A stretch of DNA of 63,645 bases from Gracilibacillus oryzae (GCF_009498735.1 NZ_ML762425.1:441396-505040), one strand, 5' to 3'; shown: positions 18,320 to 28,251, counted from the first letter of the stretch. Program-made: numbers and translations. Notes: generated by a model not told the origin, from the letters alone.

Positions 18320-19430
18320 AGTTACCACCGATTATTCTGGAAAACGCGGACCACAATTGCGGCCAGAATCGCTCTGGACCAGATTTATCATTCACCTTTT
18401 CATCCATACGATAAATCGTTGTCTCTGCTATTTTCTCCTCATTTAAATAAAAAACTTTTTTTCCTAATTTTTCGGTTGGTGTTTCTGCAGTAGTAAGGGT
18501 TATTTTAGCTTCGATTTGGTCTATTTCACCAGCTTTTAAAGGATATGTTAGATTCTCGGTAACTTTTCCCTGGACAATATCGCCACTTTTGTTCTTTTGA
18601 TAAGAATAAACTCCTTTTGATTGAAGTTCAGCTTGATCGAATGTTTGAAATCCCCATTCAAACATCTGAATATGATCATTCCAATCGTCTGGCCCATTTA
18701 TGGTAACAGCTATCAGTCTTTGTCCATTTTTTTCCGCAGCTGTAACAAGGGTCCTTCCCGCGGCTTTTGTATATCCGGTTTTGCCGCCTATACAATATTC
18801 ATATAAAGAAGTTAATAGTTTATTTTTGTTATGCCAAGAATAGTCACGATCATTTGCTTTAAAGGACTTTGTACCTGAAATTTCAACAAATGTCTCATTT
18901 TCCATCGCGTATTTCATTAATAGTGCCATATCATAAGCTGTCGAAAAATGTGTATCTGAATCTAAACCGTGGGGATTATCAAAATGCGTATCTGTCATTC
19001 CGATCCAATCAGCTTTCTCATTCATTAAATGAACAAAACCTTCTTCACTTCCACCTACTTGTTCACTGATCGCCACAGCTGCATCATTGCCTGATCTTAA
19101 CATTAACCCGTATACCAGTTCTTCCAAAGTAAATTGGTCTTCCTTAGTTAAGTATATCGAGGATCCTTCCGTGCCAATGGATCGGTCACTTACAGACACA
19201 TACTCGTTCAATTTTCCTGACTCAATGGCAACGATTGCTGTCATTATTTTAGTAATGCTTGCTATGAGTGATCTTTCGTTTGCATTTTTTTCATATAAGA
19301 CTCTGCCTGTCGACTGGTCTATTAAAACAGCACTTTCAGCAGACACATGAACACTCGCTTCTACTTTTGGCACAGGAAAGACAAATGCAAAAAGTAATAT
19401 TGAAATAATTAATAGATAACGCATCTTCAT
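18312..19430 (-). CDS. dacB: Sporulation D-alanyl-D-alanine carboxypeptidase DacB
   Basis: A 372-residue low-molecular-weight penicillin-binding protein. It has a signal peptide (MRYLLIISILLFAFVFPVPKVEA), the SxxK motif in SITK, SGN in LRSGNDA, and KTG in GGKTGYTKAAGRT. It trims cross-links of the spore cortex. GGGGTGAA precedes the ATG at 19430; the longer reading frame has no ribosome site. First gene of the dacB-spmA-spmB operon. Confidence 0.93.
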   Translation of the reverse strand: MKMRYLLIISILLFAFVFPVPKVEASVHVSAESAVLIDQSTGRVLYEKNANERSLIASITKIMTAIVAIESGKLNEYVSVSDRSIGTEGSSIYLTKEDQFTLEELVYGLMLRSGNDAAVAISEQVGGSEEGFVHLMNEKADWIGMTDTHFDNPHGLDSDTHFSTAYDMALLMKYAMENETFVEISGTKSFKANDRDYSWHNKNKLLTSLYEYCIGGKTGYTKAAGRTLVTAAEKNGQRLIAVTINGPDDWNDHIQMFEWGFQTFDQAELQSKGVYSYQKNKSGDIVQGKVTENLTYPLKAGEIDQIEAKITLTTAETPTEKLGKKVFYLNEEKIAETTIYRMDEKVNDKSGPERFWPQLWSAFSRIIGGNYD

Positions 19431-19520
19431 TTCACCCCATCTTCTCCCATCCAATGTTTAACATTTGTAACATTCTATGCGGAAAAGACAAGCTTATTCA
19501 TCTAAAATGGAACATTACTG

Positions 19521-20102
19521 CTAATTTTCCAACTCCTGAAAGCGATCAAAGAATAGATCAGCTTCCTGCTCCACGTCCATTTCGTCAATTTCATCAGGTA
19601 GCGGAGGCAGGTCTTCCAGTGATTTCAGTCCGAAATATGTAAGAAATTCCAATGTGGTTCCAAACAATATGGGTCGTCCAATACCTTCTTTTCGTCCTAC
19701 TTCTTCAATAAGTGCACGAGCAATTAATGTCTGGACAGGCCGTTCACTCTTAACACCCCTTATTTGTTCAATCTCTGTACGTGTAATTGGCTGCAAATAG
19801 GCAATAATAGCTAACGTTTCTAATGCTGCCTGAGATAATTTAGAAATGGATTTCGTTTCTGTTAACTTAGCGTAATATTCACTATGTTCAGGCTTTGTTG
19901 TAAAAAACACCGCGCCCTTTGATTCAATGATCATCATCCCACGGCTGCTGCTTTCATAATCGAATTTCAATTCATTTAAGACATGTTCTAACATGTCTTT
20001 ATCTAAATCAAGCATTTTCTGCAGTTCTCTCTTGGTAATACCATCATCGCCTGACACGAAAATTAACCCTTCTGTAATTGCCTTTATTTCAGATAAATCC
20101 AT
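19521..20102 (-). CDS. scpB: Segregation and condensation protein ScpB
   Basis: A 193-residue kleisin-associated protein with two winged-helix parts (LSEIKAITEGLIFVSGDDGI and SQAALETLAIIAYLQPITRTEIEQIRG). It forms the SMC-ScpA-ScpB condensin. It follows scpA by 2 bp. Confidence 0.94.
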   Translation of the reverse strand: MDLSEIKAITEGLIFVSGDDGITKRELQKMLDLDKDMLEHVLNELKFDYESSSRGMMIIESKGAVFFTTKPEHSEYYAKLTETKSISKLSQAALETLAIIAYLQPITRTEIEQIRGVKSERPVQTLIARALIEEVGRKEGIGRPILFGTTLEFLTYFGLKSLEDLPPLPDEIDEMDVEQEADLFFDRFQELEN

Positions 20103-20104
20103 AT

Positions 20105-20857
20105 TTATTCACCTTCCGTATAACTAACTTGATTCTGCTTATATATAACCAGGTCATCAAAATGATCTTTTTGCATACAATAAATTTCATTTAATTTCAT
20201 CAGTTCTAAGACTGCGATAAAGGTTGCTACAAGATAAGACTTAGATTGTTCAGGAAACAAATGATAAAATGAGACTCCATCTTCTTTTTCTGAAATTATG
20301 TTGATTATTTCTGACATTCTTTCTTTGATTGGGATCTCTCTTCTTTGTACGGTTGTGGCCACAGGCTTATTCCATTTTCTTCTCTCAAGAATTTTGCTCA
20401 TCGCTTTTATCATATCAAGTACATCCGCTGCCCCTGCTGGTACTGTATTCGACTCTTCTCGGTCAAAATGAATTGGCGGTCTTGTCAGTACATGACTCTG
20501 TTCCATTTCACGTTCTTTTAATTGCTCTGCGGCTTCTTTATATTTTCTATATTCAATAAGTCTTCTCATTAGATCTTCTCGTGGATCTTCTTCATATTCT
20601 TCATCCATCTCGATTGTTGGGTTTGGCAGTAACACTTTACTTTTCATTTCTAATAAGGTTGCTGCCATCACTAAATATTCACTTGCAATATTTAGTTCTA
20701 ATTGTTGCATTGTATGGATATATGTCATATATTGTGCGGTGATTTCTGCTACAGGTATGTCATAAATATCTATCTCATACTTATTAATTAAGTGTAATAA
20801 TAAGTCTAATGGACCTTCGAATTGATCTAATTTGACTTCATATTTCGCCAAGTTCAT
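20105..20857 (-). CDS. scpA: Segregation and condensation protein ScpA
   Basis: A 250-residue kleisin subunit of the SMC condensin. The N-terminal signature KLDQFEGPLDLLLHLI and the C-terminal winged-helix region (FIAVLELMKLNEI) are present. GGAGGTAT sits just before the ATG. It heads the scpA-scpB pair. Confidence 0.94.
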   Translation of the reverse strand: MNLAKYEVKLDQFEGPLDLLLHLINKYEIDIYDIPVAEITAQYMTYIHTMQQLELNIASEYLVMAATLLEMKSKVLLPNPTIEMDEEYEEDPREDLMRRLIEYRKYKEAAEQLKEREMEQSHVLTRPPIHFDREESNTVPAGAADVLDMIKAMSKILERRKWNKPVATTVQRREIPIKERMSEIINIISEKEDGVSFYHLFPEQSKSYLVATFIAVLELMKLNEIYCMQKDHFDDLVIYKQNQVSYTEGE

Positions 20858-20947
20858 ATACCTCCAAGCATTTGTAAAAATTTAATCCATTAATGAATGT
20901 CTTAATTGAAATTGGCAAAATTGCCTGTTTCTATTATATATGCCCAT

Positions 20948-20974
20948 ACTTTTTTGTAATAGTTGCATACATTA
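20948..20974 (+). promoter_or_regulatory. Putative sigma-K promoter of yjcZ
   Basis: AC, a 16-bp spacer and CATACATTA match the loose sigma-K pattern (AC, then CATAnnnTA) about 55 bp before the yjcZ start. Confidence 0.4.
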
Positions 20975-21029
20975 ATTTCGAGAAATCAATTTATATAATT
21001 GATTAATATGATTTAAGGAGGAATTATTG

Positions 21030-21113
21030 ATGGGCTACGCTTATGGCGGTGGATTTGCTTTAATCGTTGTTTTGTTTATTCTTCTAATTATTGTCGGTGC
21101 AGCTTGGTTGTAA
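21030..21113 (+). CDS. YjcZ family sporulation peptide
   Basis: A 27-residue peptide beginning MGYAYGGGFALIVVLFILL and ending GAAWL. The Gly/Tyr-rich head with one hydrophobic helix is the YjcZ/SscA pattern. AAGGAGGAA lies 8 nt before the ATG and a terminator follows. These peptides are made in the mother cell and enter the spore coat or membrane. The specific paralogue cannot be named. Confidence 0.85.
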   Translation: MGYAYGGGFALIVVLFILLIIVGAAWL

Positions 21114-21152
21114 GATAATAGACAAATGTGCTAATCAACGGGCACAAGAAAG

Positions 21153-21190
21153 AAAAGAACCTTTGCAAGCTGATTTAGCAAAGGTTCTTT
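21153..21190 (+). terminator. Terminator of yjcZ
   Basis: AAAGAACCTTTGC and GCAAAGGTTCTTT form a perfect 13-bp stem with an 11-nt loop, ending in TTTCTCT. Confidence 0.8.
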
Positions 21191-21249
21191 CTCTATCTCT
21201 TACATAAATTATAAAATAGCTAGATAAGGATTACAAGAAACTGCAATCT

Positions 21250-21603
21250 TTAACAATCAATACATTTATCCAAGAATTTTTCTGTTTGAACATTTGGCTT
21301 TACTTGAAGTGATGGGTAATATTCTTTAACAGCTTGCACCATATTTTTGCCAATTCCCAGATTTCGGTGGGACGGATCTACTGTTATGTGCTGCACGATG
21401 ACTTCATTGTCCTCAGTAGAAACAATTACACCAACAGCACCAAGGATATCTTCTTCCACTTTCCATAAAAATAATTGCCAATGATCATTTGACTCATATT
21501 CTTTAATAGTGTCTTGTAACCTTTTCACTTCTTTTTCATCAGGCATAAATGAAAGCAGTCCCATTGCTATTTTTTCTAACCTTTTCTTATAACGAATTAA
21601 CAT
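21250..21603 (-). CDS. ribT: RibT-like GNAT acetyltransferase
   Basis: A 117-residue acetyltransferase matching RibT by its start (MLIRYKKRLEKIAMGLLSFMP) and the acetyl-CoA motif HITVDPSHRNLGIGKNM. In B. subtilis ribT is the last gene of the riboflavin operon. Here no riboflavin genes accompany it, so it stands alone near ppiB. Its substrate is unknown. Confidence 0.85.
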   Translation of the reverse strand: MLIRYKKRLEKIAMGLLSFMPDEKEVKRLQDTIKEYESNDHWQLFLWKVEEDILGAVGVIVSTEDNEVIVQHITVDPSHRNLGIGKNMVQAVKEYYPSLQVKPNVQTEKFLDKCIDC

Positions 21604-21685
21604 TTTTACCCCTCATTATTCATAGCATTTTTATAAATATGCTATGTACTGATCGATGAAGTCGTTACACTATCTACTAAATTTA

Positions 21686-21793
21686 TCAAGCGGAATTTGG
21701 TAATGCAATTCCAAACCAGTAGTAGCATCCCCAAATGATCGCAAGAATTAATATTGTGACAAAGAGTATCAAATTTTTACGCTTTTTGTTCAT
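21686..21793 (-). CDS. Small predicted membrane peptide, 35 aa
   Basis: A short frame starting MNKKRKNLILFVTILILAII, followed by a few polar residues. GAGGT lies 9 nt before the ATG. The basic head and single hydrophobic segment fit a small membrane peptide. I do not recognise a family. Confidence 0.55.
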   Translation of the reverse strand: MNKKRKNLILFVTILILAIIWGCYYWFGIALPNSA

Positions 21794-21891
21794 TTCAGCA
21801 AACCTCATTTACCTAACGACAAAAGTATCTACATTGTTAACAATATTATATACTCCACAATATGTCAATCTTTTACTAATTTCCGGGTATC

Positions 21892-22326
21892 TTATACTTC
21901 TTGTACTCGTACTGTCTGCATAGCATCACCTTGTTTAATGCGAAGTACTGTATCCATTCCCTCTATAACTTGTCCGAAAACTGTGTGTACACCATCTAAA
22001 TGTGGTTGTGGCTCGTGAACGATAAAGAACTGGCTTCCACCTGTATCTTTTCCAGCATGTGCCATAGAAAGTGTACCTGCAATATGTTTATGCGGATTTC
22101 CTTCTGTTTCGCATTTAATAGTGTAACCAGGACCACCCATTCCAGTTCCTGTTGGGTCTCCACCTTGGGCAACAAACCCAGGAATTACACGGTGAAAAAT
22201 TACACCGTCATAGAATCCTTCGTTAGCCAATTTTTCAAAATTTTCTACTGTTTTAGGTGCTGCTTTTTCATACATTTCAATTAATATTTTTTCGCCATTT
22301 TCAAATTCGATTGTTGCTTGTTTCAT
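21892..22326 (-). CDS. ppiB: Peptidyl-prolyl cis-trans isomerase, cyclophilin type
   Basis: A 144-residue cytoplasmic cyclophilin. The motifs [24 protein letters not shown] and [19 protein letters not shown] include the catalytic arginine and the cyclosporin-site residues. AGGAGG, overlapping the end of lysA, fits the ATG at 22326, so the two genes are coupled. Confidence 0.94.
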   Translation of the reverse strand: MKQATIEFENGEKILIEMYEKAAPKTVENFEKLANEGFYDGVIFHRVIPGFVAQGGDPTGTGMGGPGYTIKCETEGNPHKHIAGTLSMAHAGKDTGGSQFFIVHEPQPHLDGVHTVFGQVIEGMDTVLRIKQGDAMQTVRVQEV

Positions 22327-22328
22327 TT

Positions 22329-23633
22329 TCATTCCTCCTCATAGGATAAATCATTTTGAATAACATCTTCATAAGTTTCTCGTTTGATCACCAGTTTGTC
22401 TTCACCATTTTCGACAAATACAACTGCTGCTTTCGGGAAACGATTATAATGGCTTGACATAGAATACCCATACGCGCCAGTACTAAAGACTGCAAGTATA
22501 TCATTTGCCTTGACTTCAGGCAAGTCAATATCCCAAATCAGCATATCACCAGATTCACAGCATTTTCCTGCAATTGATACCTTTTCGTTCATTTCCTGGT
22601 CTGCTTTATTAGCAAGCAAGGCTTCATATTTTGCCTGGTACAGAGCTGGCCTTAAATTATCCGTCATCCCGCCATCTACTGCTACATATTTTCTTACATT
22701 GGGTATATTTTTTGTAGAACCGACTGTATATAATGTTGTCGCTGTATCTCCAACAATTGCCCTGCCTGGTTCTATCCAAATCTCCGGAAAAGCAAGATCA
22801 TACTCTTTTACTTGTTTTGCTACTTCTTTAATTAATGTTTGGACATATTGCTCTAATGGCAGTGGATCATCTTCTGATGTATAGCGAATCCCAAAACCAC
22901 CGCCTAAATTAACAACTTCTGCTGTAAACTGATACTGTTCTTTCCACTCAGCAAGTGTTTTAAACAATCGATCAACTGCCATCACAAACCCGTCTGTTTC
23001 AAAGATCTGGGAACCAATATGGCAATGGATTCCTTTTAAATGAATCGAATCAATCGCCGCAATCTTTTGAACCGCTTCAGCAGCCTGTCCATTAGCTAAG
23101 TCAAAGCCGAATTTAGAATCTTCATTTCCTGTTAAAATATAATCATGAGTATGTGCTTCAATTCCAGGCGTTACACGAATTAATACATTCATTTCCGCTT
23201 GTTTTTCTTCTAAAACAGTTGCTAACAAGTCAATTTCATAAAAGTTGTCGATCACAATACAGCCAATCTGTTCATTAACAGCCATTTCTAGTTCGTTCAA
23301 ACTCTTATTATTGCCATGCAAATGAATTTTGTCAACAGGGAAGCCTGCTTTTAAAGCCGTATATAACTCTCCCTCTGAAACTACATCAAGACTCAGCTTT
23401 TCTTGTTTAGCCACTTGTACCATTGCCACCGAAGAAAATGCCTTACTGGCATAAGCAACCTGTGCTTTTATATTGTGCGCTGCAAAAGTATCAACAAAGG
23501 CTTTCGCGTTATTTCGAATTTTTTCCACATCATATACAAATAGTGGTGTACCATACTTCTTTGCTAAAGTTACACTATCAATTCCACCAATTGTAAGATG
23601 ACCTTGTTCATTAATATTTGCCAAATTTGTCAT
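22329..23633 (-). CDS. lysA: Diaminopimelate decarboxylase
   Basis: PLP enzyme converting meso-diaminopimelate to L-lysine. The Schiff-base lysine is in VAYASKAFS (about residue 65). [15 protein letters not shown] and GKCCESGD are the cofactor- and substrate-binding motifs. I choose the ATG at 23633; an in-frame TTG at 23645 abuts the GGAGG too closely. No lysine riboswitch is seen in the short leader. Confidence 0.93.
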   Translation of the reverse strand: MTNLANINEQGHLTIGGIDSVTLAKKYGTPLFVYDVEKIRNNAKAFVDTFAAHNIKAQVAYASKAFSSVAMVQVAKQEKLSLDVVSEGELYTALKAGFPVDKIHLHGNNKSLNELEMAVNEQIGCIVIDNFYEIDLLATVLEEKQAEMNVLIRVTPGIEAHTHDYILTGNEDSKFGFDLANGQAAEAVQKIAAIDSIHLKGIHCHIGSQIFETDGFVMAVDRLFKTLAEWKEQYQFTAEVVNLGGGFGIRYTSEDDPLPLEQYVQTLIKEVAKQVKEYDLAFPEIWIEPGRAIVGDTATTLYTVGSTKNIPNVRKYVAVDGGMTDNLRPALYQAKYEALLANKADQEMNEKVSIAGKCCESGDMLIWDIDLPEVKANDILAVFSTGAYGYSMSSHYNRFPKAAVVFVENGEDKLVIKRETYEDVIQNDLSYEEE

Positions 23634-23681
23634 CTTTTCATCCAACCTCCAAAGATTATGCCTGTATCGTCTTCATAGGGT

Positions 23682-23733
23682 CAAATAAAACCCCTTTTCC
23701 TTTCCCTTTAAGCTAAATGAGAAAGAAAGAGGG
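23682..23733 (-). terminator. Probable terminator of the spoVA genes
   Basis: On the minus strand CCCTCTTTCTTTCTC pairs with GGGAAAGGAAAAGGGG at 13 of 15 positions and is followed by TTTTATTT. It lies past the spoVAF stop. Confidence 0.5.
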
Positions 23734-23832
23734 ATCTATTATTTATTCCGTAATAAATACCAACTCATACATAAGAGTAATTATAATATAGAACATAATC
23801 TTTTATCAAGTTTTGAATGAAGAAGATACACA

Positions 23833-25302
23833 TTAAACTTGTTTACGATTATTTTTGGGATGAACAATACTTGGCCTTGTTTTGGATAATGGTACAGAAA
23901 CTCTGAACAGAATTTGCGAAAGTGCTTTTCCGTTGAATGGCAAAAACGGCCACAAGTATGGTGTTTGTAATGAGCGAATATTTGCCAGTATTAGCAAAAG
24001 ACATGTCATGCCAATCATGAAACCAGGTACATGAAAGAAAAATGTAATGATTACAAGTAATATCCTTATCATTTTATTTGCTACACTTAATTCATAGCTT
24101 GGTGTGGCAAAGGATCCGATTGCACTAATGGCTACATAAAGAATTACTTCAGCACTGAATAAGCCTACTTTAATGGCAATTTCTCCAATTAAAACCGCAG
24201 CAATTAAGCCCATAGCTGTAGATAAAGGTGTCGGAGTATGAATCGCCGCCATTCTGAGGAATTCAATCCCTATATCTGCAAGCAATAATTGCACAACGAT
24301 TGGAATATTACCAGTTTCATTCGGTCCGATGAATTGTAATTGCTGAGGTAATAATTGCGGCTCAATAACAAGCAATAACCACAGAGGCAGTAAGAATATT
24401 GATGCCATAATCCCGATAAACCGCACCCACCGCACAAACGTTCCAACAGCAGGAGATTCTCTGTATTCTTCAGCATGTTGAACATGATGGAAAAATGTTG
24501 TCGGCATAATAATCATACTGGGAGAAGTATCTACCATGATAAGCACATGACCTTCCAGCAGATGGGTGGAAGCAACATCAGGTCTTTCTGTATATCTGAC
24601 TAATGGATATGGATTGAATCCTTGATGGACTAAATATTCTTCCACTGTTTTGTCCGCCATCGAAATTCCGTCAACTTCAATCTGGTTTAGTTCATCTTTT
24701 ATTATGGCAATTAATCCATCATCCGCGACATCCTGTAAATAAGATATACATACATCTGTTTTGGAACGTTCTCCGATTTGCATTATCTCATTTCTAAGTC
24801 GTTCATCCCTGATTCTTCTTCTTGTTAGAGCAGTATTTTCGATTATATTTTCCGTATAACCATCTCGTGACCCTCGGACAACTTTCTCTGTATCCGGTTC
24901 TTGTGGTGTTCTTCCAGGATAACTTCTTACATCGACAATGAAACACTCGGTTTCACCATCTGCAAATATAACCAATAACCCTGAAAGCAATTTATTCACT
25001 GCATTATCAAAGGTATCAGTCTTCTCAACTTGCTGATGTACAACACGGTTATCCAAAATTTCGTATATAGAAGTATCACTGTTTTCTTCATCATTTACTG
25101 AAACTAATTTCTTAATAATTTCGATTACGAATTCACTGTCCACTAAGCCTGTTACATAATATAACTGTATTTTTTTCTTGAGAATTGTTAACTCCCGAAA
25201 TCCTATATCAAATGAAACATCAAGACCTAATTTTGTTTTTAAAAATGCTTCATTTTCCTCAATCTGGTGATGTATTAATTTTGGTTTTTTATTTTTTCTC
25301 AT
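23833..25302 (-). CDS. spoVAF: Stage V sporulation protein AF
   Basis: A 489-residue membrane protein of the GerA/SpoVAF family. It has a large cytoplasmic N-terminus and about five membrane segments from residue 290 onward. PYPLVRYTERPDVASTHLLEGH and DTSPSMIIMPTTFF are family hallmarks. It acts with SpoVA proteins in dipicolinate movement during sporulation and germination. It follows spoVAB directly; spoVAC, AD and AE are missing between them. Confidence 0.92.
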   Translation of the reverse strand: MRKNKKPKLIHHQIEENEAFLKTKLGLDVSFDIGFRELTILKKKIQLYYVTGLVDSEFVIEIIKKLVSVNDEENSDTSIYEILDNRVVHQQVEKTDTFDNAVNKLLSGLLVIFADGETECFIVDVRSYPGRTPQEPDTEKVVRGSRDGYTENIIENTALTRRRIRDERLRNEIMQIGERSKTDVCISYLQDVADDGLIAIIKDELNQIEVDGISMADKTVEEYLVHQGFNPYPLVRYTERPDVASTHLLEGHVLIMVDTSPSMIIMPTTFFHHVQHAEEYRESPAVGTFVRWVRFIGIMASIFLLPLWLLLVIEPQLLPQQLQFIGPNETGNIPIVVQLLLADIGIEFLRMAAIHTPTPLSTAMGLIAAVLIGEIAIKVGLFSAEVILYVAISAIGSFATPSYELSVANKMIRILLVIITFFFHVPGFMIGMTCLLLILANIRSLQTPYLWPFLPFNGKALSQILFRVSVPLSKTRPSIVHPKNNRKQV

Positions 25303-25333
25303 AATAAAACATTGACCCCTTAGAAAGTAATTT

Positions 25334-25771
25334 TCATCTCATAATGTCGACAAATACAGTCCAGTGAAAAATTGATCCAGCTATTTTCCCAATTACTACT
25401 GCCATTAATAACCAGAGTAATTCTTTGTCAATACCAAGTCTTTTCATTAAAATCGGAAAAACATTTAATACTTCTGTTAAGCCCGCAGCTAACATTCCCA
25501 CAAATATGCCATGCAACAACCCCCAGAAAACTAAGAGGATAACTGGTATACTAAAGGTTACATTTGTAAAAGACAAAAAAGTTCCAAATAGCGCTCCGAC
25601 AATAACACTTGCTTGATAAGAATGCAGATAATTTTCTGATTTACTTAATTGAACTAACCTTGGAATAATACCTAACACCGTTAAGAATGCAACAAATCCA
25701 GAACCTACCATAATCCCTGTTCCAAACCCAATAAATATTTCTACTATAAGCACTCTGATAGTATCACTCAT
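25334..25771 (-). CDS. spoVAB: Stage V sporulation protein AB
   Basis: A 145-residue membrane protein with VGSGFVAFLTVLGIIPRL, a pattern of SpoVAB, and about four hydrophobic segments. The stop of spoVAA overlaps its start region, so the genes are coupled. I take the third of three tandem possible starts (MSDTIR). Confidence 0.88.
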   Translation of the reverse strand: MSDTIRVLIVEIFIGFGTGIMVGSGFVAFLTVLGIIPRLVQLSKSENYLHSYQASVIVGALFGTFLSFTNVTFSIPVILLVFWGLLHGIFVGMLAAGLTEVLNVFPILMKRLGIDKELLWLLMAVVIGKIAGSIFHWTVFVDIMR

Positions 25772-26378
25772 CATCACGTTTGGTTATTACATTCTCATGG
25801 TAAATTAAATAATTATCCAGATCTTGCTGATAGTTAAACATTTCGACTTCTAAAGGGCTTGGCTCTTCATTAAACCTTTTCTTAAAAATGTGATTAAAAA
25901 AAAGAACCATCCCTAACCCTAAACCAAATGAATATGGAATTTGAATCCATAGCGGTTTTTCGACTTTCTCACCTGTTAGCAGATATGCAATGCTTTTTTG
26001 GACTTCTTGCATGCTGACATCATAATGAAAGTTCATAATCGCCATAGCTGAACCGACACAAAGGAGAAGCCAGATTGCTGTAATGATTAGAATGTTTACT
26101 TTTTTGACCTGTTTTTTTATTTCAACAATCGTCTGATTAAAACCAACCAAATCAAAAGAATAATTAGGGTATACTTGCATTAGCCTGTCTAATAAGAGAA
26201 AACCGTCAATAACAGATACATTTTTATCCTTTTCCGTAATTTGATAAATCTTTAATTGATTTAAATTTGATAAATCTTTAACATTTCCAGTTACAAAAGC
26301 AATATCTGATAAACGTAAAAGATGATTGGGATCGACCGTTATTTTTTTCTTAAGGCGTAGGTAAATTTTCTCTTCCAT
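25764..26378 (-). CDS. spoVAA: Stage V sporulation protein AA
   Basis: A 204-residue protein with a soluble N-terminal domain (EKIYLRLKKKITVDPNHLLRL) and two C-terminal membrane segments, matching SpoVAA. GGAGG is nine bases before the ATG. First gene of the short spoVA cluster, behind a sigma-G-like promoter. Confidence 0.88.
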   Translation of the reverse strand: MEEKIYLRLKKKITVDPNHLLRLSDIAFVTGNVKDLSNLNQLKIYQITEKDKNVSVIDGFLLLDRLMQVYPNYSFDLVGFNQTIVEIKKQVKKVNILIITAIWLLLCVGSAMAIMNFHYDVSMQEVQKSIAYLLTGEKVEKPLWIQIPYSFGLGLGMVLFFNHIFKKRFNEEPSPLEVEMFNYQQDLDNYLIYHENVITKRDDE

Positions 26379-26408
26379 AGTCCCTTGCCTCCTAACCTTC
26401 CTTTTTTT

Positions 26409-26439
26409 TAGTATGTAAATATTGCAGCGTTTTTATACA
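26409..26439 (-). promoter_or_regulatory. Putative sigma-G promoter of the spoVA genes
   Basis: TGTATA, an 18-bp spacer and CATACTA on the minus strand match the sigma-G consensus. They lie about 30 bp upstream of spoVAA, which is a forespore sigma-G target in B. subtilis. Confidence 0.65.
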
Positions 26440-26593
26440 AAACAGTAAGGCTGACAAGATTATTTGTTCTAACAGTTCCTATGGAGCAGCAAACCTTATC
26501 CGGCTTCTCGCAAGGTTTACAGGAGGATTTTCACTCGTAACATAAATTCTCTGCTAATTCTAGCAAAGCAGCCTTGGTGGCAATTTCCTAACA

Positions 26594-26634
26594 TAAAAAA
26601 AAAGAGCACAAAATGCTGTCAACATTTTATACTC
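26594..26634 (-). terminator. Terminator of the sigF operon
   Basis: On the minus strand AGAGTATAAAATGTT pairs with AGCATTTTGTGCTCT, with one mismatch, around a short loop, and is followed by nine T. It separates sigF from spoVA. The rest of the roughly 300-bp gap (26435-26590) holds no gene I can support. Confidence 0.85.
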
Positions 26635-26674
26635 TACTGTTATGGAATTAGGTATATACTTAAACACCTAATGG

Positions 26675-27418
26675 TTAATTTAACATTTCTTCTTTCATCT
26701 TTTCTAAGATTTTCTTTTCAATTCTTGAAACCTGTACTTGCGAGATTCCTAAACGGTTTGCTACTTCTGTCTGGGTCTGATCTTTGTAATACCGCAAGTA
26801 AACAATTAATCGCTCTCTTTGATCAAGATCATTAATTAAATGTTCCATTGTCATCTTATCGAACCAATTGTTGTTCGAGTCTGCTATTTGATCAAGCAAT
26901 GTAATTGGGTCTCCGTCATTTTCAAATACGGTCTCATGAATCGACTGTGGTTTTTTGGTTGCTTCTTGTGCATGGATGATTTCTTCAGGACTTAATTCTA
27001 GTTTGCTGGCAATTTCCTGTATTGTCGGTACTCTGCCTAATTCTTTTGTCAATTCATCTGTAGCCCTTCTTATTTTATTGCCAATTTCTTTCAAAGACCG
27101 ACTTACCTTGACGGTCCCATCATCTCGAATAAAGCGCTGAATCTCGCCAATAATCATCGGTACAGCATACGTCGAAAACTTAACATCATAAGAAAGGTCA
27201 AATTTGTCAATTGACTTTAATAACCCAATGCATCCAATTTGAAATAAGTCGTCCTGGTCATAACCTCTGTTAAGAAAGCGTTGAACAACAGACCAGACTA
27301 AGCGGATATTTTTTTCAACTAAAATAGTCCTTGCCGCCTCATCGCCCTGTTGACTTTGTTCAATGTATCGTTTGACATCTTTATCATCTAATGTCTTTGG
27401 ATTTTGAATTTTTGTCAT
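26675..27418 (-). CDS. sigF: Forespore sigma factor SigF
   Basis: A 247-residue sigma-70-family factor that starts forespore-specific gene expression. Region 2 reads GYDQDDLFQIGCIGLLKSIDKF and region 4 YYKDQTQTEVANRLGISQVQVSRIEKKIL. AGGTGA, overlapping the spoIIAB stop, fits the ATG at 27418. Third gene of spoIIAA-spoIIAB-sigF. Confidence 0.96.
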   Translation of the reverse strand: MTKIQNPKTLDDKDVKRYIEQSQQGDEAARTILVEKNIRLVWSVVQRFLNRGYDQDDLFQIGCIGLLKSIDKFDLSYDVKFSTYAVPMIIGEIQRFIRDDGTVKVSRSLKEIGNKIRRATDELTKELGRVPTIQEIASKLELSPEEIIHAQEATKKPQSIHETVFENDGDPITLLDQIADSNNNWFDKMTMEHLINDLDQRERLIVYLRYYKDQTQTEVANRLGISQVQVSRIEKKILEKMKEEMLN

Positions 27419-27427
27419 TGGCATCAC

Positions 27428-27868
27428 CTAATTACAATAACTTTTAGTTGTCAGAAAATCTTTAACCATCATCACTTTTGTTCCGACGCCAAGTTTTGAA
27501 CTTACATTCACTTTATCCATAAAATTCTCCATGATTGTAAAACCCATTCCTGACCTTTCTAATTCAGGTTTTGATGTGAACAGTGGTTCTTTTGCAAGAT
27601 CAATATTATTTATACCAATTCCATGATCTTCAATAATAATGGATAACACACTATCCGATATTTCACATTCTATATATACTGTTTGATTTGGGTCTTCTTC
27701 ATAACCGTGAATAATAGCATTGGTAACTGCTTCTGATACCACTGTTTTGATTTCTGTTAATTCGTCCATTGTCGGATCTATTTGTGATACAAAAGCAGCT
27801 ACAGCAACTCTTGCAAAAGCTTCATTTTCGCTCACACTTTTGAATTGTAATTTCATTGAATTATTCAT
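27428..27868 (-). CDS. spoIIAB: Anti-sigma F factor and kinase SpoIIAB
   Basis: A 146-residue GHKL-type serine kinase. It has the N box [13 protein letters not shown]1 DHGIGI, and G2 [14 protein letters not shown]. It binds SigF and phosphorylates SpoIIAA. It overlaps spoIIAA by 4 nt. Confidence 0.96.
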   Translation of the reverse strand: MNNSMKLQFKSVSENEAFARVAVAAFVSQIDPTMDELTEIKTVVSEAVTNAIIHGYEEDPNQTVYIECEISDSVLSIIIEDHGIGINNIDLAKEPLFTSKPELERSGMGFTIMENFMDKVNVSSKLGVGTKVMMVKDFLTTKSYCN

Positions 27869-28218
27869 GATGCCACCCCCAGCGTTAATAGAGCAAAGGC
27901 TTCATCCTGCTCTAAACGAACAATCTTGAATAATCCCGACATATCAAACAGACGTTTCACGGCAGGCGAGATGGAACAAACGACCATTTCTCCGCCTAAC
28001 TGCTGTACTTCCTTATATCTACCCAGGACAACACCTAATCCTGAACTGTCCATAAAATGAAGATTGGCTAAATTTAAAACAACATGCTTAATTTGATGTT
28101 TTTGAATTTTTTCCTGCCATTCTATTTTTAATCTTGCAGCAGAATGATGATCAAGCTCACCGTCTAACCGAACGATTAATACATTCTCCATTGCAATAAA
28201 CTCTGATACTAATTGCAA
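27865..28218 (-). CDS. spoIIAA: Anti-anti-sigma F factor SpoIIAA
   Basis: A STAS-domain protein with the phosphorylation-site motif [22 protein letters not shown] start at 28218 gives 117 residues, the usual length, and has GGGAGGG six bases upstream. It binds SpoIIAB to release SigF in the forespore. Confidence 0.95.
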   Translation of the reverse strand: MQLVSEFIAMENVLIVRLDGELDHHSAARLKIEWQEKIQKHQIKHVVLNLANLHFMDSSGLGVVLGRYKEVQQLGGEMVVCSISPAVKRLFDMSGLFKIVRLEQDEAFALLTLGVAS

Positions 28219-28251
28219 AGCAATCCCTCCCAAGATTTTATTATATTCTTT

